Positions 9,843 to 17,630 of a stretch of 41,094 nt of DNA are shown one piece after another (position 1 is the first letter of the stretch; each line of letters opens with the position of its first letter). The position numbers and the translations under genes were made by a program. The DNA is from an uncultured Oscillospiraceae bacterium (GTDB lineage: Bacteria > Bacillota > Clostridia > Oscillospirales > Oscillospiraceae). The stretch lies in assembly GCA_934573945.1 (NCBI GenBank), contig CAKTMQ010000004.1, positions 1 to 41,094 on the forward strand, in the 5' to 3' direction. Under the pieces are notes generated by a model. That model was not told where the DNA came from. It saw nothing but the letters and a program-made list of their open reading frames with translations, and searched no databases.

Positions 9843-11288
9843 TCAGGGCATCTCTCTGAGATGCTGTGCCACGATCTCCCGTTCGTCCATGTGGAAGTGC
9901 TGGTGGTTGATCTCCTGATAGTCCTCGTGGCCCTTGCCGGCCAGCACGATCACATCGCCGCTCTGGGCGTGATCCATAGCATAGTGGATGGCCTTGACGC
10001 GATCCGGCTCCACCGCGTAGGCGCTGCAGCCCTTCATGCCGGCCAGAATATCCTGAATGATGGCCATGGGTTCCTCGGTGCGGGGGTTGTCGGAGGTGAC
10101 AATGGTGAAGTCCGCCAGCCGCGCCGCGATCTCACCCATCACAGGCCGCTTGGTGCGGTCACGGTCGCCGCCGCAGCCGAACACCACCACGGTGCGGCCT
10201 TTGGCAAAACCACGTACCGACGTGAGCACGTTTTCCAGCGCGTCGGGCTTGTGGGCGTAGTCGTTGAGAATAGTGAACTCCTTCCCCGGCGTGGGGATGA
10301 TCTCCATCCGTCCCTTGACGCCGTGGTTCCGCGCCAGCGCGTCGGCGCAGTCGGCGATGGACACGCCCAGATTCCAGCAGGCGGCGATGGCGTCCAGCGT
10401 ATTATACACGGTAAAGATGGCGGGGATGCCCACGTGGACGTGTGCCCACTCGGTGTCCGCCTGCGCATCGTAATCCACGCTGCCGGCGTGGAGCTGGATG
10501 CTCTTGGCGGCGAGATCCGCCTCGCCTCTGGCGCTGTAGCTGAACTTGCGGCAGGGGCAGTGCGCCAGCAGCCGCTCGTGCCACGGATCGTCGGCATTGT
10601 AGATCGCCACATCGCAGCGGTCGAACAGCAGCGCCTTGGCGTCGCAGTAGGCCTCCATGGTGTGGTGGAAGTCCAGATGGTCCTGACTGAGGTTGGTAAA
10701 GATGCCCACGGCGAACCGGATCCCGTATACCCGATCCAGCGTCAGCGCGTGGGAGGAAACCTCCATCACCACATGGGTGCAGCCCGCGTCGGACATCTGG
10801 CGGAAGAGCTTGTGCAGCTCGAAGGACTCCGGCGTGGTGCGCTCCGTGTGGAGCACCTGGTCGCCGATCATGTTCTGGATGGTGCCCACCAGTCCCACCT
10901 TGGCGCCGGCCTTCTGCTCCAGAATGCTCTTGATGAGATAGGTGGAGGTGGTCTTGCCGCTGGTGCCGGTAACGCCCACCATGGTCATCTCCCGGGCGGG
11001 GTGATCGAACCAGTTGCCGCCGATCTGTGCCAGCGCCTGCCGGGAGTTCTCCACCAGCACATAGGGAATATCGCATGACGGCGCACGCTCGCACACCACG
11101 CACACGGCGCCCTTCTCCTGCGCCATGGGGATGAAGCGGTGGCCGTCCACCGCCTCGCCGCTGATGGCCACAAATACGTCGCCGGGGGCGGTGGTGCGGG
11201 AATCATAGCTGACGCCGGAGATCTCCGCCTCCATATCAGCGGCGGTGCTGCGGATCGCCAGACCCTGTAATACATCTTTCAGTTTCAT
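9843..11288 (-). CDS. murE: UDP-MurNAc-tripeptide synthetase, meso-DAP type (MurE)
   Basis: A 481-residue Mur ligase that adds the third stem-peptide residue with ATP. The P-loop GTSGKTT is at 108-114, the probable carbamylated lysine is Lys218 in DAKALLF, and the C-terminal domain carries GCGGDRDRTKRP at 371-382. The DNPR motif at 400-403 is the established signature for meso-diaminopimelate rather than L-lysine. The ATG at 11288 has an AAAGGAG site; the upstream in-frame extension lacks one. It lies between spoVD and mraY. The other amino-acid ligases (murC, murD, murF) are not in this window. Confidence 0.97.
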   Translation of the reverse strand: MKLKDVLQGLAIRSTAADMEAEISGVSYDSRTTAPGDVFVAISGEAVDGHRFIPMAQEKGAVCVVCERAPSCDIPYVLVENSRQALAQIGGNWFDHPAREMTMVGVTGTSGKTTSTYLIKSILEQKAGAKVGLVGTIQNMIGDQVLHTERTTPESFELHKLFRQMSDAGCTHVVMEVSSHALTLDRVYGIRFAVGIFTNLSQDHLDFHHTMEAYCDAKALLFDRCDVAIYNADDPWHERLLAHCPCRKFSYSARGEADLAAKSIQLHAGSVDYDAQADTEWAHVHVGIPAIFTVYNTLDAIAACWNLGVSIADCADALARNHGVKGRMEIIPTPGKEFTILNDYAHKPDALENVLTSVRGFAKGRTVVVFGCGGDRDRTKRPVMGEIAARLADFTIVTSDNPRTEEPMAIIQDILAGMKGCSAYAVEPDRVKAIHYAMDHAQSGDVIVLAGKGHEDYQEINHQHFHMDEREIVAQHLREMP

Positions 11289-11407
11289 GGGGTTCACTCC
11301 TTTTAGCCTGTTTTGGGGACGGACGTCCCGTCCGCTGCCAGTATAGCAGGCGGAGACGGGGCAGGAAAGACAATATACTGCCCGATCACATAGCAAAAGC
11401 TGCGCTT

Positions 11408-13669
11408 TTAGTCCCGGACGGTGGTGTCGCCCAGCCGCACGGTGATGACCGTGCCGGCGGGCACCTCGGTGCCGGCCTCCTGCTCCTGACTGAACACCAG
11501 CACGGTGTTGGACTCGGAGCTGGTGGTGCCGGTGAAGCGGATCAGCAGTCCCGCGTTGGTGACGGCGGTGTTGGCCTCAGACGCGGTGCGTCCCACCAGC
11601 GAGGGCACGGTACACATTTTATCCGGTTTATCCTCTCCGGCATACAGGATCACGGTGGATTTGCCGGGGATGATGGCGCCGCCCACCGGCGTCTGGTCGG
11701 TGATGGTGTCCTCTTCGCCCACCACCTTGCAGGAGAAGCCCCGCTCGCTCATACGGGTCTTGGCCTCCTCGATGGTCATGCCGATGACGTTGGGAACGGT
11801 GGTGTCCACGCCCATCAGCTCCTCGGCGCTGTAGCTGGGCTCGATACCCAGATAGGGCAGGATCTCCTCCATGATATGGCTGGCCGTGGGCGCCACCATG
11901 TTGCCGCCGGACACGTAGGTGCCGGTGGAGCGGCTGGGGGTATCCATGGTGATGAGCATCATGATCTGGGGGTCATCCGCCGGTGCGAAGCACAGGAAGG
12001 AGACCACCACGTCGCCGGTCTGGCCCTTATCGGCCGTACCGGTCTTGCCGCCGATGCGGTAGCCGGCCACCTGACCGTTTTTGCCGGTGCCCTCGGCTAC
12101 CACGTATTCCAGACATTCCCGCACGGTGGCGGAGGTCTCCTCGCTGATGACCTGCCGCACCGGCGTATCGTCGTGCTGCCAGATCACATTGCCGTCGCTG
12201 TCGGTGATCTGCTGGGCAAAATGGGGGGTGTAGAGATAGCCGCCGTTGACGCAGGCGGCCTGCGCCGTGATCAGTGCCAGCGGCGTGACGGTGAAGTTCT
12301 GACCGAAGGCGTAGCAGGCCAGATCCAGCTGGGTAAAGTTGGCGTCGGCGGCAAACACGCCGGTGGCCTCGCCGCCCAGATCAATGCCTGTGGCGGACAT
12401 AAGGCCGAAGGAGCGCATATACTGGTAGAATTTCTCCGTGCCCAGCTTGAGACCATAGGAGATAAAGGCGGGGTTGCAGGAATTACCCACGGTCTGCTTC
12501 AGCGTCTGCAGGCCGTGACCGGCCTTGTTGGAGCAGTGGATGGTCTGGCCGGAGATGGTCACCGCACCGCCGCAGTTGACGGAGGTGTTCTGGTCGATCA
12601 GCCCCTCCTCCAGTGCCGCTGCCAGCGTCAGGATCTTGAAGGTGGAGCCGGGCTCATAGGTGTCGTTGAGCGCCTTGTTGCGCCACTGGATCAGCTGGGC
12701 GTCACCGGTGTCGATCTCGCCCCGCTGGATGCGCTCCAGCAGGGTCTTGTCACTGACGGTGGAAAAGTCGTTCAGATCATAGGTGGGATAGGAGGCCATG
12801 GCCAGAATGCCGCCGTTGCGCACATCCATGATGATGCCGGTGGCGCCGTTGGCGGGGGAGAAGGCGTCGCACATCTCCTCCATGCCCTTTTGCAGATAGT
12901 ACTGCACGGTGGCCTCCAGCGTCGTCTGCAGCTGGTCGCCGTTCTCGGGATCAAAATACTGGGAGTATTCATAGAGCAGGTCATTCTGCCGGTTGGCCTT
13001 GGCGGTGACCACCAGACCGGACTGTCCCTGCAGATCGTCGTCATATTCCGCCTCCAGTCCGTACAGACCGGTATAGTCGGTGCCCACAAAGCCGATGACA
13101 TGGGAGGCCAGATCGCCGTAGGGGTAATACCGCTTGGCGTCGGTGGTGAGGAACACGCCCTTGACCTTGTTGGTGTTGATATATTCCCGCACCTGATCGG
13201 CCACGTCCTCGTCCACCCGGTACTTCAGCACCTCGTACATGGAGTCGGAGCGCGCCATCTTTTTGAGGATGCTCTCCTCGCTGATGTCCAGAATATTGGC
13301 CAGCGCACCGGCCAGGATCTCCTTGGTCCAGGCCACGGGATTTTTTTCGTCGTTCAGTGCGTCGTTGATCTCCTTGGGGGAGAGGAAGATGGTCTCCGCC
13401 GTGGAGGAGATGGCCAGAATATTGCCGGAAGAATCATAAATGGTGCCGCGATTGGCGGTGACCACGCTGCTGCGGGTCTGCTGGCTGACGGCCTTGGCCT
13501 GCAGCTCCTCGTGGCGGGTGATCTGCAGGGAATAGAGCTTGAAAAACAGGACGAAGAACATGGCCACGCCCATCAGCAGCATCAGTACGAAGGTGCGGGA
13601 CTGGATGATCCGGTTGGCACGGCGGATGGATTCGTCTTTCCGATTGTGATTCTGGTTGCTCTGCGGCAT
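11408..13669 (-). CDS. spoVD: SpoVD-type penicillin-binding protein with two PASTA domains
   Basis: A 753-residue class B transpeptidase that cross-links peptidoglycan outside the membrane. There is one membrane anchor (about 25-46), then a PBP dimerisation region, then the penicillin-binding domain with Ser342 in GSTFK, SCN at 397-399 and KTG at 542-544. Two PASTA repeats follow (about 622-678 and 684-746). The PASTA tail and place beside murE match SpoVD of spore-formers, but vegetative PBP2B/FtsI can look the same. The ATG at 13669 has an AAGGAG site seven bases upstream; the longer frame does not. A strong hairpin lies between ftsL and this gene. Confidence 0.94.
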   Translation of the reverse strand: MPQSNQNHNRKDESIRRANRIIQSRTFVLMLLMGVAMFFVLFFKLYSLQITRHEELQAKAVSQQTRSSVVTANRGTIYDSSGNILAISSTAETIFLSPKEINDALNDEKNPVAWTKEILAGALANILDISEESILKKMARSDSMYEVLKYRVDEDVADQVREYINTNKVKGVFLTTDAKRYYPYGDLASHVIGFVGTDYTGLYGLEAEYDDDLQGQSGLVVTAKANRQNDLLYEYSQYFDPENGDQLQTTLEATVQYYLQKGMEEMCDAFSPANGATGIIMDVRNGGILAMASYPTYDLNDFSTVSDKTLLERIQRGEIDTGDAQLIQWRNKALNDTYEPGSTFKILTLAAALEEGLIDQNTSVNCGGAVTISGQTIHCSNKAGHGLQTLKQTVGNSCNPAFISYGLKLGTEKFYQYMRSFGLMSATGIDLGGEATGVFAADANFTQLDLACYAFGQNFTVTPLALITAQAACVNGGYLYTPHFAQQITDSDGNVIWQHDDTPVRQVISEETSATVRECLEYVVAEGTGKNGQVAGYRIGGKTGTADKGQTGDVVVSFLCFAPADDPQIMMLITMDTPSRSTGTYVSGGNMVAPTASHIMEEILPYLGIEPSYSAEELMGVDTTVPNVIGMTIEEAKTRMSERGFSCKVVGEEDTITDQTPVGGAIIPGKSTVILYAGEDKPDKMCTVPSLVGRTASEANTAVTNAGLLIRFTGTTSSESNTVLVFSQEQEAGTEVPAGTVITVRLGDTTVRD

Positions 13670-13716
13670 AATCTGACTCCTTATGAAATAGCAGCTGCGG
13701 TTCGGAAAAAGACCAA

Positions 13717-13750
13717 GCAAGGAGCAAGAAGTCGCCTTCTTACTCCTTGC
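13717..13750 (-). other. 15-bp intercistronic hairpin between ftsL and spoVD
   Basis: In the minus-strand RNA, 13750-13736 pairs with 13731-13717 over 15 bp with one U-G pair and a GCGA loop. Five U residues follow six bases after the stem. This is too far for a classic terminator but suits partial termination or mRNA protection. Confidence 0.65.
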
Positions 13751-13772
13751 TGTTGAAAACTATACGGCATCT

Positions 13773-14315
13773 TCAACGAAAATATTCCCAGATGGAGCGG
13801 GCGCCCTCCTCCAGCTTGGAGACGGCCTGATCGACCAGTCCCGGCTGTCCGGCGTAGAGCACCACCGAATCGGAACCGCCCAGGTCGATGTACTGGATCT
13901 GTCCGGAGGTGGGCTTGGACATACCCGCCTTCTCGGCCGCCGCCTTGATGGTGGCCAGATCGAAGGTTTTTTCGTATTCGGTCAGCAGCGAGACGTGCTC
14001 CTCCTCCAGCGTGGCCAGCTCTGTCTTGATGCCCACCACGTGGTTGGATACGGCGGTGAGCTGTACATAGCCCAGCAGCAGGGTCATCACCAGTGCGCAT
14101 ACCAGCATGATACCACCCACCAGCAGCGCGGAGGGACGGGGCACAGCCTGCGCCTGCGGACGGCGGCGGGGCTGTTCCTTGGGCTGGGGTGCGGCGGTGC
14201 GCTGCTCCGGCATGGAACCGGCTTCCTCCAGCTGACGCTCCCGCGCCAGAGAGTCCAGATCATACGCGAGACTGCCATAGGTCATCGCGGTGTTGCGGCG
14301 GCGTTGTTCGGCCAT
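13773..14315 (-). CDS. ftsL: FtsL-like septum protein
   Basis: A 180-residue protein with a proline- and arginine-rich cytoplasmic tail (1-61), one membrane segment (about 62-85) and an extracytoplasmic helix (about 90-130) with the spacing of a leucine-zipper coiled coil. This is the layout of FtsL, the partner of FtsQ/DivIB and FtsB/DivIC. Sequence identity in this family is poor, so the call rests on topology and on position between rsmH and the PBP gene. A GAAAGGAAG site precedes the ATG. The C-terminal 40 residues and the long tail are larger than usual FtsL (about 100-120 residues). Confidence 0.82.
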   Translation of the reverse strand: MAEQRRRNTAMTYGSLAYDLDSLARERQLEEAGSMPEQRTAAPQPKEQPRRRPQAQAVPRPSALLVGGIMLVCALVMTLLLGYVQLTAVSNHVVGIKTELATLEEEHVSLLTEYEKTFDLATIKAAAEKAGMSKPTSGQIQYIDLGGSDSVVLYAGQPGLVDQAVSKLEEGARSIWEYFR

Positions 14316-14351
14316 GGGTACAGCTTCCTTTCTCGTAAAGTAAAAGAGAGG

Positions 14352-15314
14352 TCAGAGCTTCTCGGCGACACGCAGCTTGGCGCTGCGGGCGCGGGGGTTT
14401 TCAGACAGCTCTTCCTCGCCGGGCGTGATGGGCTTGCGGGAAACCAGCTTCATTTTCGGCTTCTTGCCGCATACGCACACGGGGAAATTGGGGGGACAGG
14501 TGCAGCCGGTGGCCAGCTCCTGCATGGTTTTTTTGATGATGCGATCCTCCAGCGAGTGGAAGGAGATCACAGCCAGCCGTCCGCCGGGCAGCAGATGCTC
14601 CGCTGCGGCATTGAGCATGGGGGGCAGGGCGTCCAGCTCACCGTTGACGGCGATGCGGATGGCCTGAAAGCTGCGTTTGGCCGGGTGCTGCTTTTCCCGC
14701 AGCGCCTGCGGCGGCATGGCGGACTTGATGACGTCCACCAGCTGCAGCGTGGTCTCGATGGGCGCAGTCTCCCGCGCACGGCAGATGCCCTTGGCGATGG
14801 CGGGGGCATAGCGCTCCTCGCCGAAATCGTAGAGGATCCGGCGCAGCTCCTCATAAGACCAGAAGTTGACCACCTCGCGGGCGGTCAGCGGTGCGGTGCG
14901 ATCCATGCGCATATCCAGCGGCGCGTCGTGCATATAGCTGAAGCCCCGCCGGGCGTCATCCAGCTGCGGGGAGGACACCCCCAGATCAAACAGCATCCCG
15001 TCGGCACCGGGGATCCCCAGCTCCTCCAGGATCTCGCCGATGCGGTCGAAGTTGCTGTGCACCAGCGTGACATGATCCATATAGTCATGCAGCCGCTCCT
15101 GTGCGGCCTGAATAGCGGTCTCGTCCCGGTCGATGCCGATCAGGCGGCCAGTGGTCAGGCGGCGGGCGATTTCCAGCGAGTGGCCTGCCCGCCCCAGTGT
15201 ACCGTCGATATAGACGCCCTCCGGCCGAATGGCCAGTGCGTCGAGGCACTCCCACAGCAGCACGGGGCGGTGCCCGTAGGAGAGATCTTCCTGTACATTG
15301 TGTGTCCGTTCCAT
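14352..15314 (-). CDS. rsmH: 16S rRNA (cytosine-1402-N4)-methyltransferase (RsmH/MraW)
   Basis: A 320-residue SAM-dependent methyltransferase that modifies C1402 in the ribosomal P site. The SAM loop DGTLGRAGHS is at 37-46. LFDLGVSSPQLD, RRGFSYMHDAPLDMRMD and GGRLAVISFHSLEDRI are intact family motifs. It begins three bases after mraZ, the standard start of the dcw cluster. The spacing implies co-transcription and translational coupling with mraZ. Confidence 0.97.
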   Translation of the reverse strand: MERTHNVQEDLSYGHRPVLLWECLDALAIRPEGVYIDGTLGRAGHSLEIARRLTTGRLIGIDRDETAIQAAQERLHDYMDHVTLVHSNFDRIGEILEELGIPGADGMLFDLGVSSPQLDDARRGFSYMHDAPLDMRMDRTAPLTAREVVNFWSYEELRRILYDFGEERYAPAIAKGICRARETAPIETTLQLVDVIKSAMPPQALREKQHPAKRSFQAIRIAVNGELDALPPMLNAAAEHLLPGGRLAVISFHSLEDRIIKKTMQELATGCTCPPNFPVCVCGKKPKMKLVSRKPITPGEEELSENPRARSAKLRVAEKL

Positions 15315-15317
15315 GAC

Positions 15318-15734
15318 TTACAGCCCCATTTCCGCCATGGCCAGCTCCAGAGAGCCGTCGGAAAAGGCGGCGTTCTCGATCTCCGCCCAGCGCTGAGCGT
15401 TCCAGATCTCCACCCGGTCAAAGCTGCCGATGACCACCGCGTCCTTTTCAAGACCGGCGTACTGCCGCAGCTTCAGCGGCAGCAGGATCCGCCCCTGAGC
15501 GTCCGGCTCGCAGTCGGCGGCCAGCGCGAACATGGGGCGCAGCTTTTTGACATCGCTGTAATTCATGGCCTTGAGCTTGTCCATCACGGCATTCCAGCTC
15601 TCGTCGGAGTATACCGACAGGCAGTGATCCTGTCCCACCGTGACGTGGAAAGTGCCGCCCAGCTCCTCCCGGAGCTTGGCAGGGATGAACAGACGGCCTT
15701 TGGCGTCGATACTGTGGGCATATTGACCGGTCAT
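15318..15734 (-). CDS. mraZ: Transcriptional regulator MraZ
   Basis: A 138-residue protein with two SpoVT/AbrB-like DNA-binding halves, each with a D-x-x-G-R core: DAKGR at 10-14 and DAQGR at 78-82. MraZ oligomers bind direct repeats upstream of mraZ and repress the dcw cluster. I chose the ATG at 15734 because AGGAGG is eight bases upstream. A GTG at 15743 would sit directly on that site. Three repeats that fit as its operator lie just downstream of the promoter. Confidence 0.95.
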   Translation of the reverse strand: MTGQYAHSIDAKGRLFIPAKLREELGGTFHVTVGQDHCLSVYSDESWNAVMDKLKAMNYSDVKKLRPMFALAADCEPDAQGRILLPLKLRQYAGLEKDAVVIGSFDRVEIWNAQRWAEIENAAFSDGSLELAMAEMGL

Positions 15735-15778
15735 GTTCCTCACCTCCTGCGGCAGTTATGGTGCATAGTGTGGGAATT

Positions 15779-15817
15779 TCCACCACAATTAGGGGCAAAT
15801 CCACCACTATCCACCAC
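15779..15817 (-). promoter_or_regulatory. MraZ box array (three GTGGTGGA repeats)
   Basis: On the minus strand GTGGTGGA occurs at 15817-15810, 15807-15800 and 15786-15779, with start-to-start spacings of 10 and 21 bases, about one and two helical turns. Known MraZ operators are direct repeats rich in TGGG or GTGG at 10-bp spacing. The array lies in the predicted start region and leader of mraZ. Confidence 0.82.
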
Positions 15818-15827
15818 TCTGCCATCA

Positions 15828-15856
15828 AGTATACATAAAACATTTTGAGAATGCAA
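15828..15856 (-). promoter_or_regulatory. Sigma-A promoter of the dcw cluster
   Basis: TTGCAT (15856-15851) and TATACT (15833-15828) on the minus strand are separated by 17 bases. The first MraZ box begins 10 bases below the -10 element, so bound MraZ would block initiation or clearance. Confidence 0.75.
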
Positions 15857-15957
15857 GGAGAAATTTTGCCGCTGCAGCAGGCATTTACAGGGGATTTTTC
15901 CAGCATTTTCCTCACAGGAGGGAACAAATAAAACGGGTGTTTCATTTTGAAAAAAGC

Positions 15958-15996
15958 AAAAAAGAGCGAGACACAAGATCTTGTGTCTCGCTCTTT
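15958..15996 (-). terminator. Terminator after the coiled-coil gene
   Basis: A perfect 36-bp palindrome (15961-15996) without spare loop bases is followed on the minus strand by a U-rich tract. It ends the 20837-16074 unit just before the dcw promoter region. Confidence 0.88.
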
Positions 15997-16018
15997 GATA
16001 ACTACTAGATGCGCTGCG

Positions 16019-16069
16019 GTTGTGGAAAACGTAGAAATCTATGATGAAAAATTAAACATTTTCCACAAC
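16019..16069. repeat. Inverted repeat of TTTTCCACAAC
   Basis: GTTGTGGAAAA (16019-16029) and TTTTCCACAAC (16059-16069) form a perfect 11-bp inverted repeat with a 29-base spacer in the gap after the coiled-coil gene. Each arm contains TTTTCCACA, one mismatch from the DnaA box TTATCCACA. It could equally be an RNA stem in front of the terminator. Confidence 0.55.
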
Positions 16070-16073
16070 TGTG

Positions 16074-16592
16074 TTAATTCTCGCTTTTCTGCGGTTCTTT
16101 CTTCAGATGATCCTGCGCGGCCTGCATCTGCTCCTGCGAAGCGGCGCGGAACTGAGAACGGGAGGTCTGTACCTCGGAGAGTGCCGTCTGGATGGCCTCC
16201 TCCGTGCGGCGCAGCGCATCTTCGGTATAGGTGTTGGCCACCCGGTACAGCTCGCGGCTGCGCTCCTCGGCGCGGCGAATGATGTCGGCGCTCTTCTGGC
16301 GTGCCTGCTGGATGACTTCGCTCTCGGAGACGATGGTCTTGGCGTCCAGCTCGGCCTGCCGCATCATCTTTTCCACTTCTTTTTTGGCGCCGGCCACATA
16401 GTCGTTGCGGGCGGCGATCAGCTCACGGGCTTTTTTCAGCTCCAGCGGCAGCTTGGCGCGAAGCTCATCGAGAATATCCAGCGCTTCGTCGCGGTTGATG
16501 GTGCATTTCTCGGCGCTGAAAGCGGCACTCTTTGCCTCGTCGATCATACTGTAGAGCATATCGATCAGGCGCTGTACGTCCTTTTCCTCCAT
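16074..16592 (-). CDS. Coiled-coil protein of unknown function, linked to coaD
   Basis: A 172-residue, highly charged, almost wholly helical protein. Lys/Glu-rich heptads run from about residue 50 to 150, and no signal peptide or membrane segment is seen. Relatives are often labelled ATPase or V-ATPase subunit H on coiled-coil similarity alone, and no nucleotide-binding motif is visible here. The ATG at 16592 follows the coaD stop by one base and overlaps no Shine-Dalgarno at good spacing, so coupled translation is likely. A GTG at 16604 is possible but sits on the AAGGA. It is the last gene before the terminator. A DivIVA-like scaffold is conceivable but not shown. Confidence 0.75.
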   Translation of the reverse strand: MEEKDVQRLIDMLYSMIDEAKSAAFSAEKCTINRDEALDILDELRAKLPLELKKARELIAARNDYVAGAKKEVEKMMRQAELDAKTIVSESEVIQQARQKSADIIRRAEERSRELYRVANTYTEDALRRTEEAIQTALSEVQTSRSQFRAASQEQMQAAQDHLKKEPQKSEN

Positions 16593-16593
16593 G

Positions 16594-17076
16594 TCAGTGG
16601 TCACATCCTTTCATCAATTCCTCCGCCACCGGTGCGGGTACATACTTTTCAAGGGGCTGGCCATACCGGATCATTTCCCGCGCCATGGTGGAGCTGAAAT
16701 GGGCAAATTCCGCACGGGCAGGCAGCAGCAGCGTCTCCAGTTGGGGGTCGATCCCCTGGTTGATCCGCGCCATCTGCGCCTCAGACTCAAAGTCTGCCAC
16801 GTTGCGCACTCCCTTGACGATGATGTGCGCCTGCTTTGCCCGTGCGTAGTCCGCCAGCAGGCCGGAGAACAGCTCTGCCTCCACGTTGGGCAGATGGGCG
16901 ATGGATTTGCGGATCAGCTCCAGCCGCTTCTCCTGAGAGAACATAGGCTGCTTTTTATCGCAGTTGACCATCACGCACATATATACCTTGTCAAAACAGG
17001 CGGCTGCACGGCTCAGAATGTCCAGATGTCCCAGAGTGATGGGGTCAAAGCTGCCGGGATAGATGGCGATCTTCAT
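16594..17076 (-). CDS. coaD: Phosphopantetheine adenylyltransferase (CoaD)
   Basis: A 160-residue nucleotidyltransferase that makes dephospho-CoA from 4'-phosphopantetheine and ATP. The GSFDPITLGH motif at residues 8-17 contains the T-x-G-H nucleotidyl-transfer site. VKGVRNVADFESE and FSSTMARE (variant of the ISSTxVR motif) are present. Length is exactly as expected. The ATG overlaps the rsmD stop by four bases (ATGA); rsmD-coaD is a widely conserved pair. Confidence 0.97.
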   Translation of the reverse strand: MKIAIYPGSFDPITLGHLDILSRAAACFDKVYMCVMVNCDKKQPMFSQEKRLELIRKSIAHLPNVEAELFSGLLADYARAKQAHIIVKGVRNVADFESEAQMARINQGIDPQLETLLLPARAEFAHFSSTMAREMIRYGQPLEKYVPAPVAEELMKGCDH

Positions 17077-17630
17077 AGGGAGTCCTCGTTTCCACTGCGA
17101 TGGTAGATGCTCAGCTTGATCTTGCCGTACCGGTACTGTCGGTACAGAGAATAGGGGGGAGCCAGCGCCGGCAGCTCCGTCTCCACAGCGCTTTCCGCCA
17201 CAATTATACCATGTTCGCGGCAAATGTCAAATGCTGCGATGTCCTCCAGCGCCTGCTGCAGCAGGCCGGAGGCATAGGGCGGATCGAGAAAGATCACGTC
17301 GAATTTCTCGCCGCTTTTCAGATAGGCCATAGCGTCGCCGCTGCGCACCACCGCGCCCTCTGTCAGGCCGCAGAGTTCCAGGTTTTCCCGGATCAGCTTC
17401 ACCGCGTCGGCGCGCCGGTCAATGAACACGCACTGCCGTGCGCCGCGGCTGAGGGCTTCAATGCCCAGCTGCCCCGTGCCGGCAAACAGATCCAGAATCC
17501 GCCGCCCTTCGATGTCGAACTGAATGATGGAGAAGATGCTCTCCTTGACCTTGCCGGTGGTGGGACGGGTCTCCAGCCCCTCCAGCTCCTTCAGGCGTCT
17601 GCCGCGGGCAGAACCGGTGATAACTCTCAT
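17073..17630 (-). CDS. rsmD: 16S rRNA (guanine-966-N2)-methyltransferase (RsmD)
   Basis: A 185-residue methyltransferase that modifies G966 of 16S rRNA. SARGRRL (7-13) and RPTTGKVKESIFSII (22-36) precede the SAM loop DLFAGTGQLGIEALSRG at 47-63 and the catalytic DPPY at 116-119. It overlaps the glycerophosphodiesterase gene by four bases upstream and coaD by four bases downstream, so all three are translated in a coupled run. Confidence 0.96.
   Translation of the reverse strand: MRVITGSARGRRLKELEGLETRPTTGKVKESIFSIIQFDIEGRRILDLFAGTGQLGIEALSRGARQCVFIDRRADAVKLIRENLELCGLTEGAVVRSGDAMAYLKSGEKFDVIFLDPPYASGLLQQALEDIAAFDICREHGIIVAESAVETELPALAPPYSLYRQYRYGKIKLSIYHRSGNEDSL

Noticed and set aside
11876..13756. 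Long plus-strand open frame opposite spoVD
   Set aside because: It mirrors the spoVD codons in a GC-rich genome, is rich in His, Gly and Gln, has no ribosome binding site and resembles no family.
15735..15743. GTG start for mraZ three codons upstream
   Set aside because: The GTG lies directly against AGGAGG; the ATG at 15734 has correct spacing.
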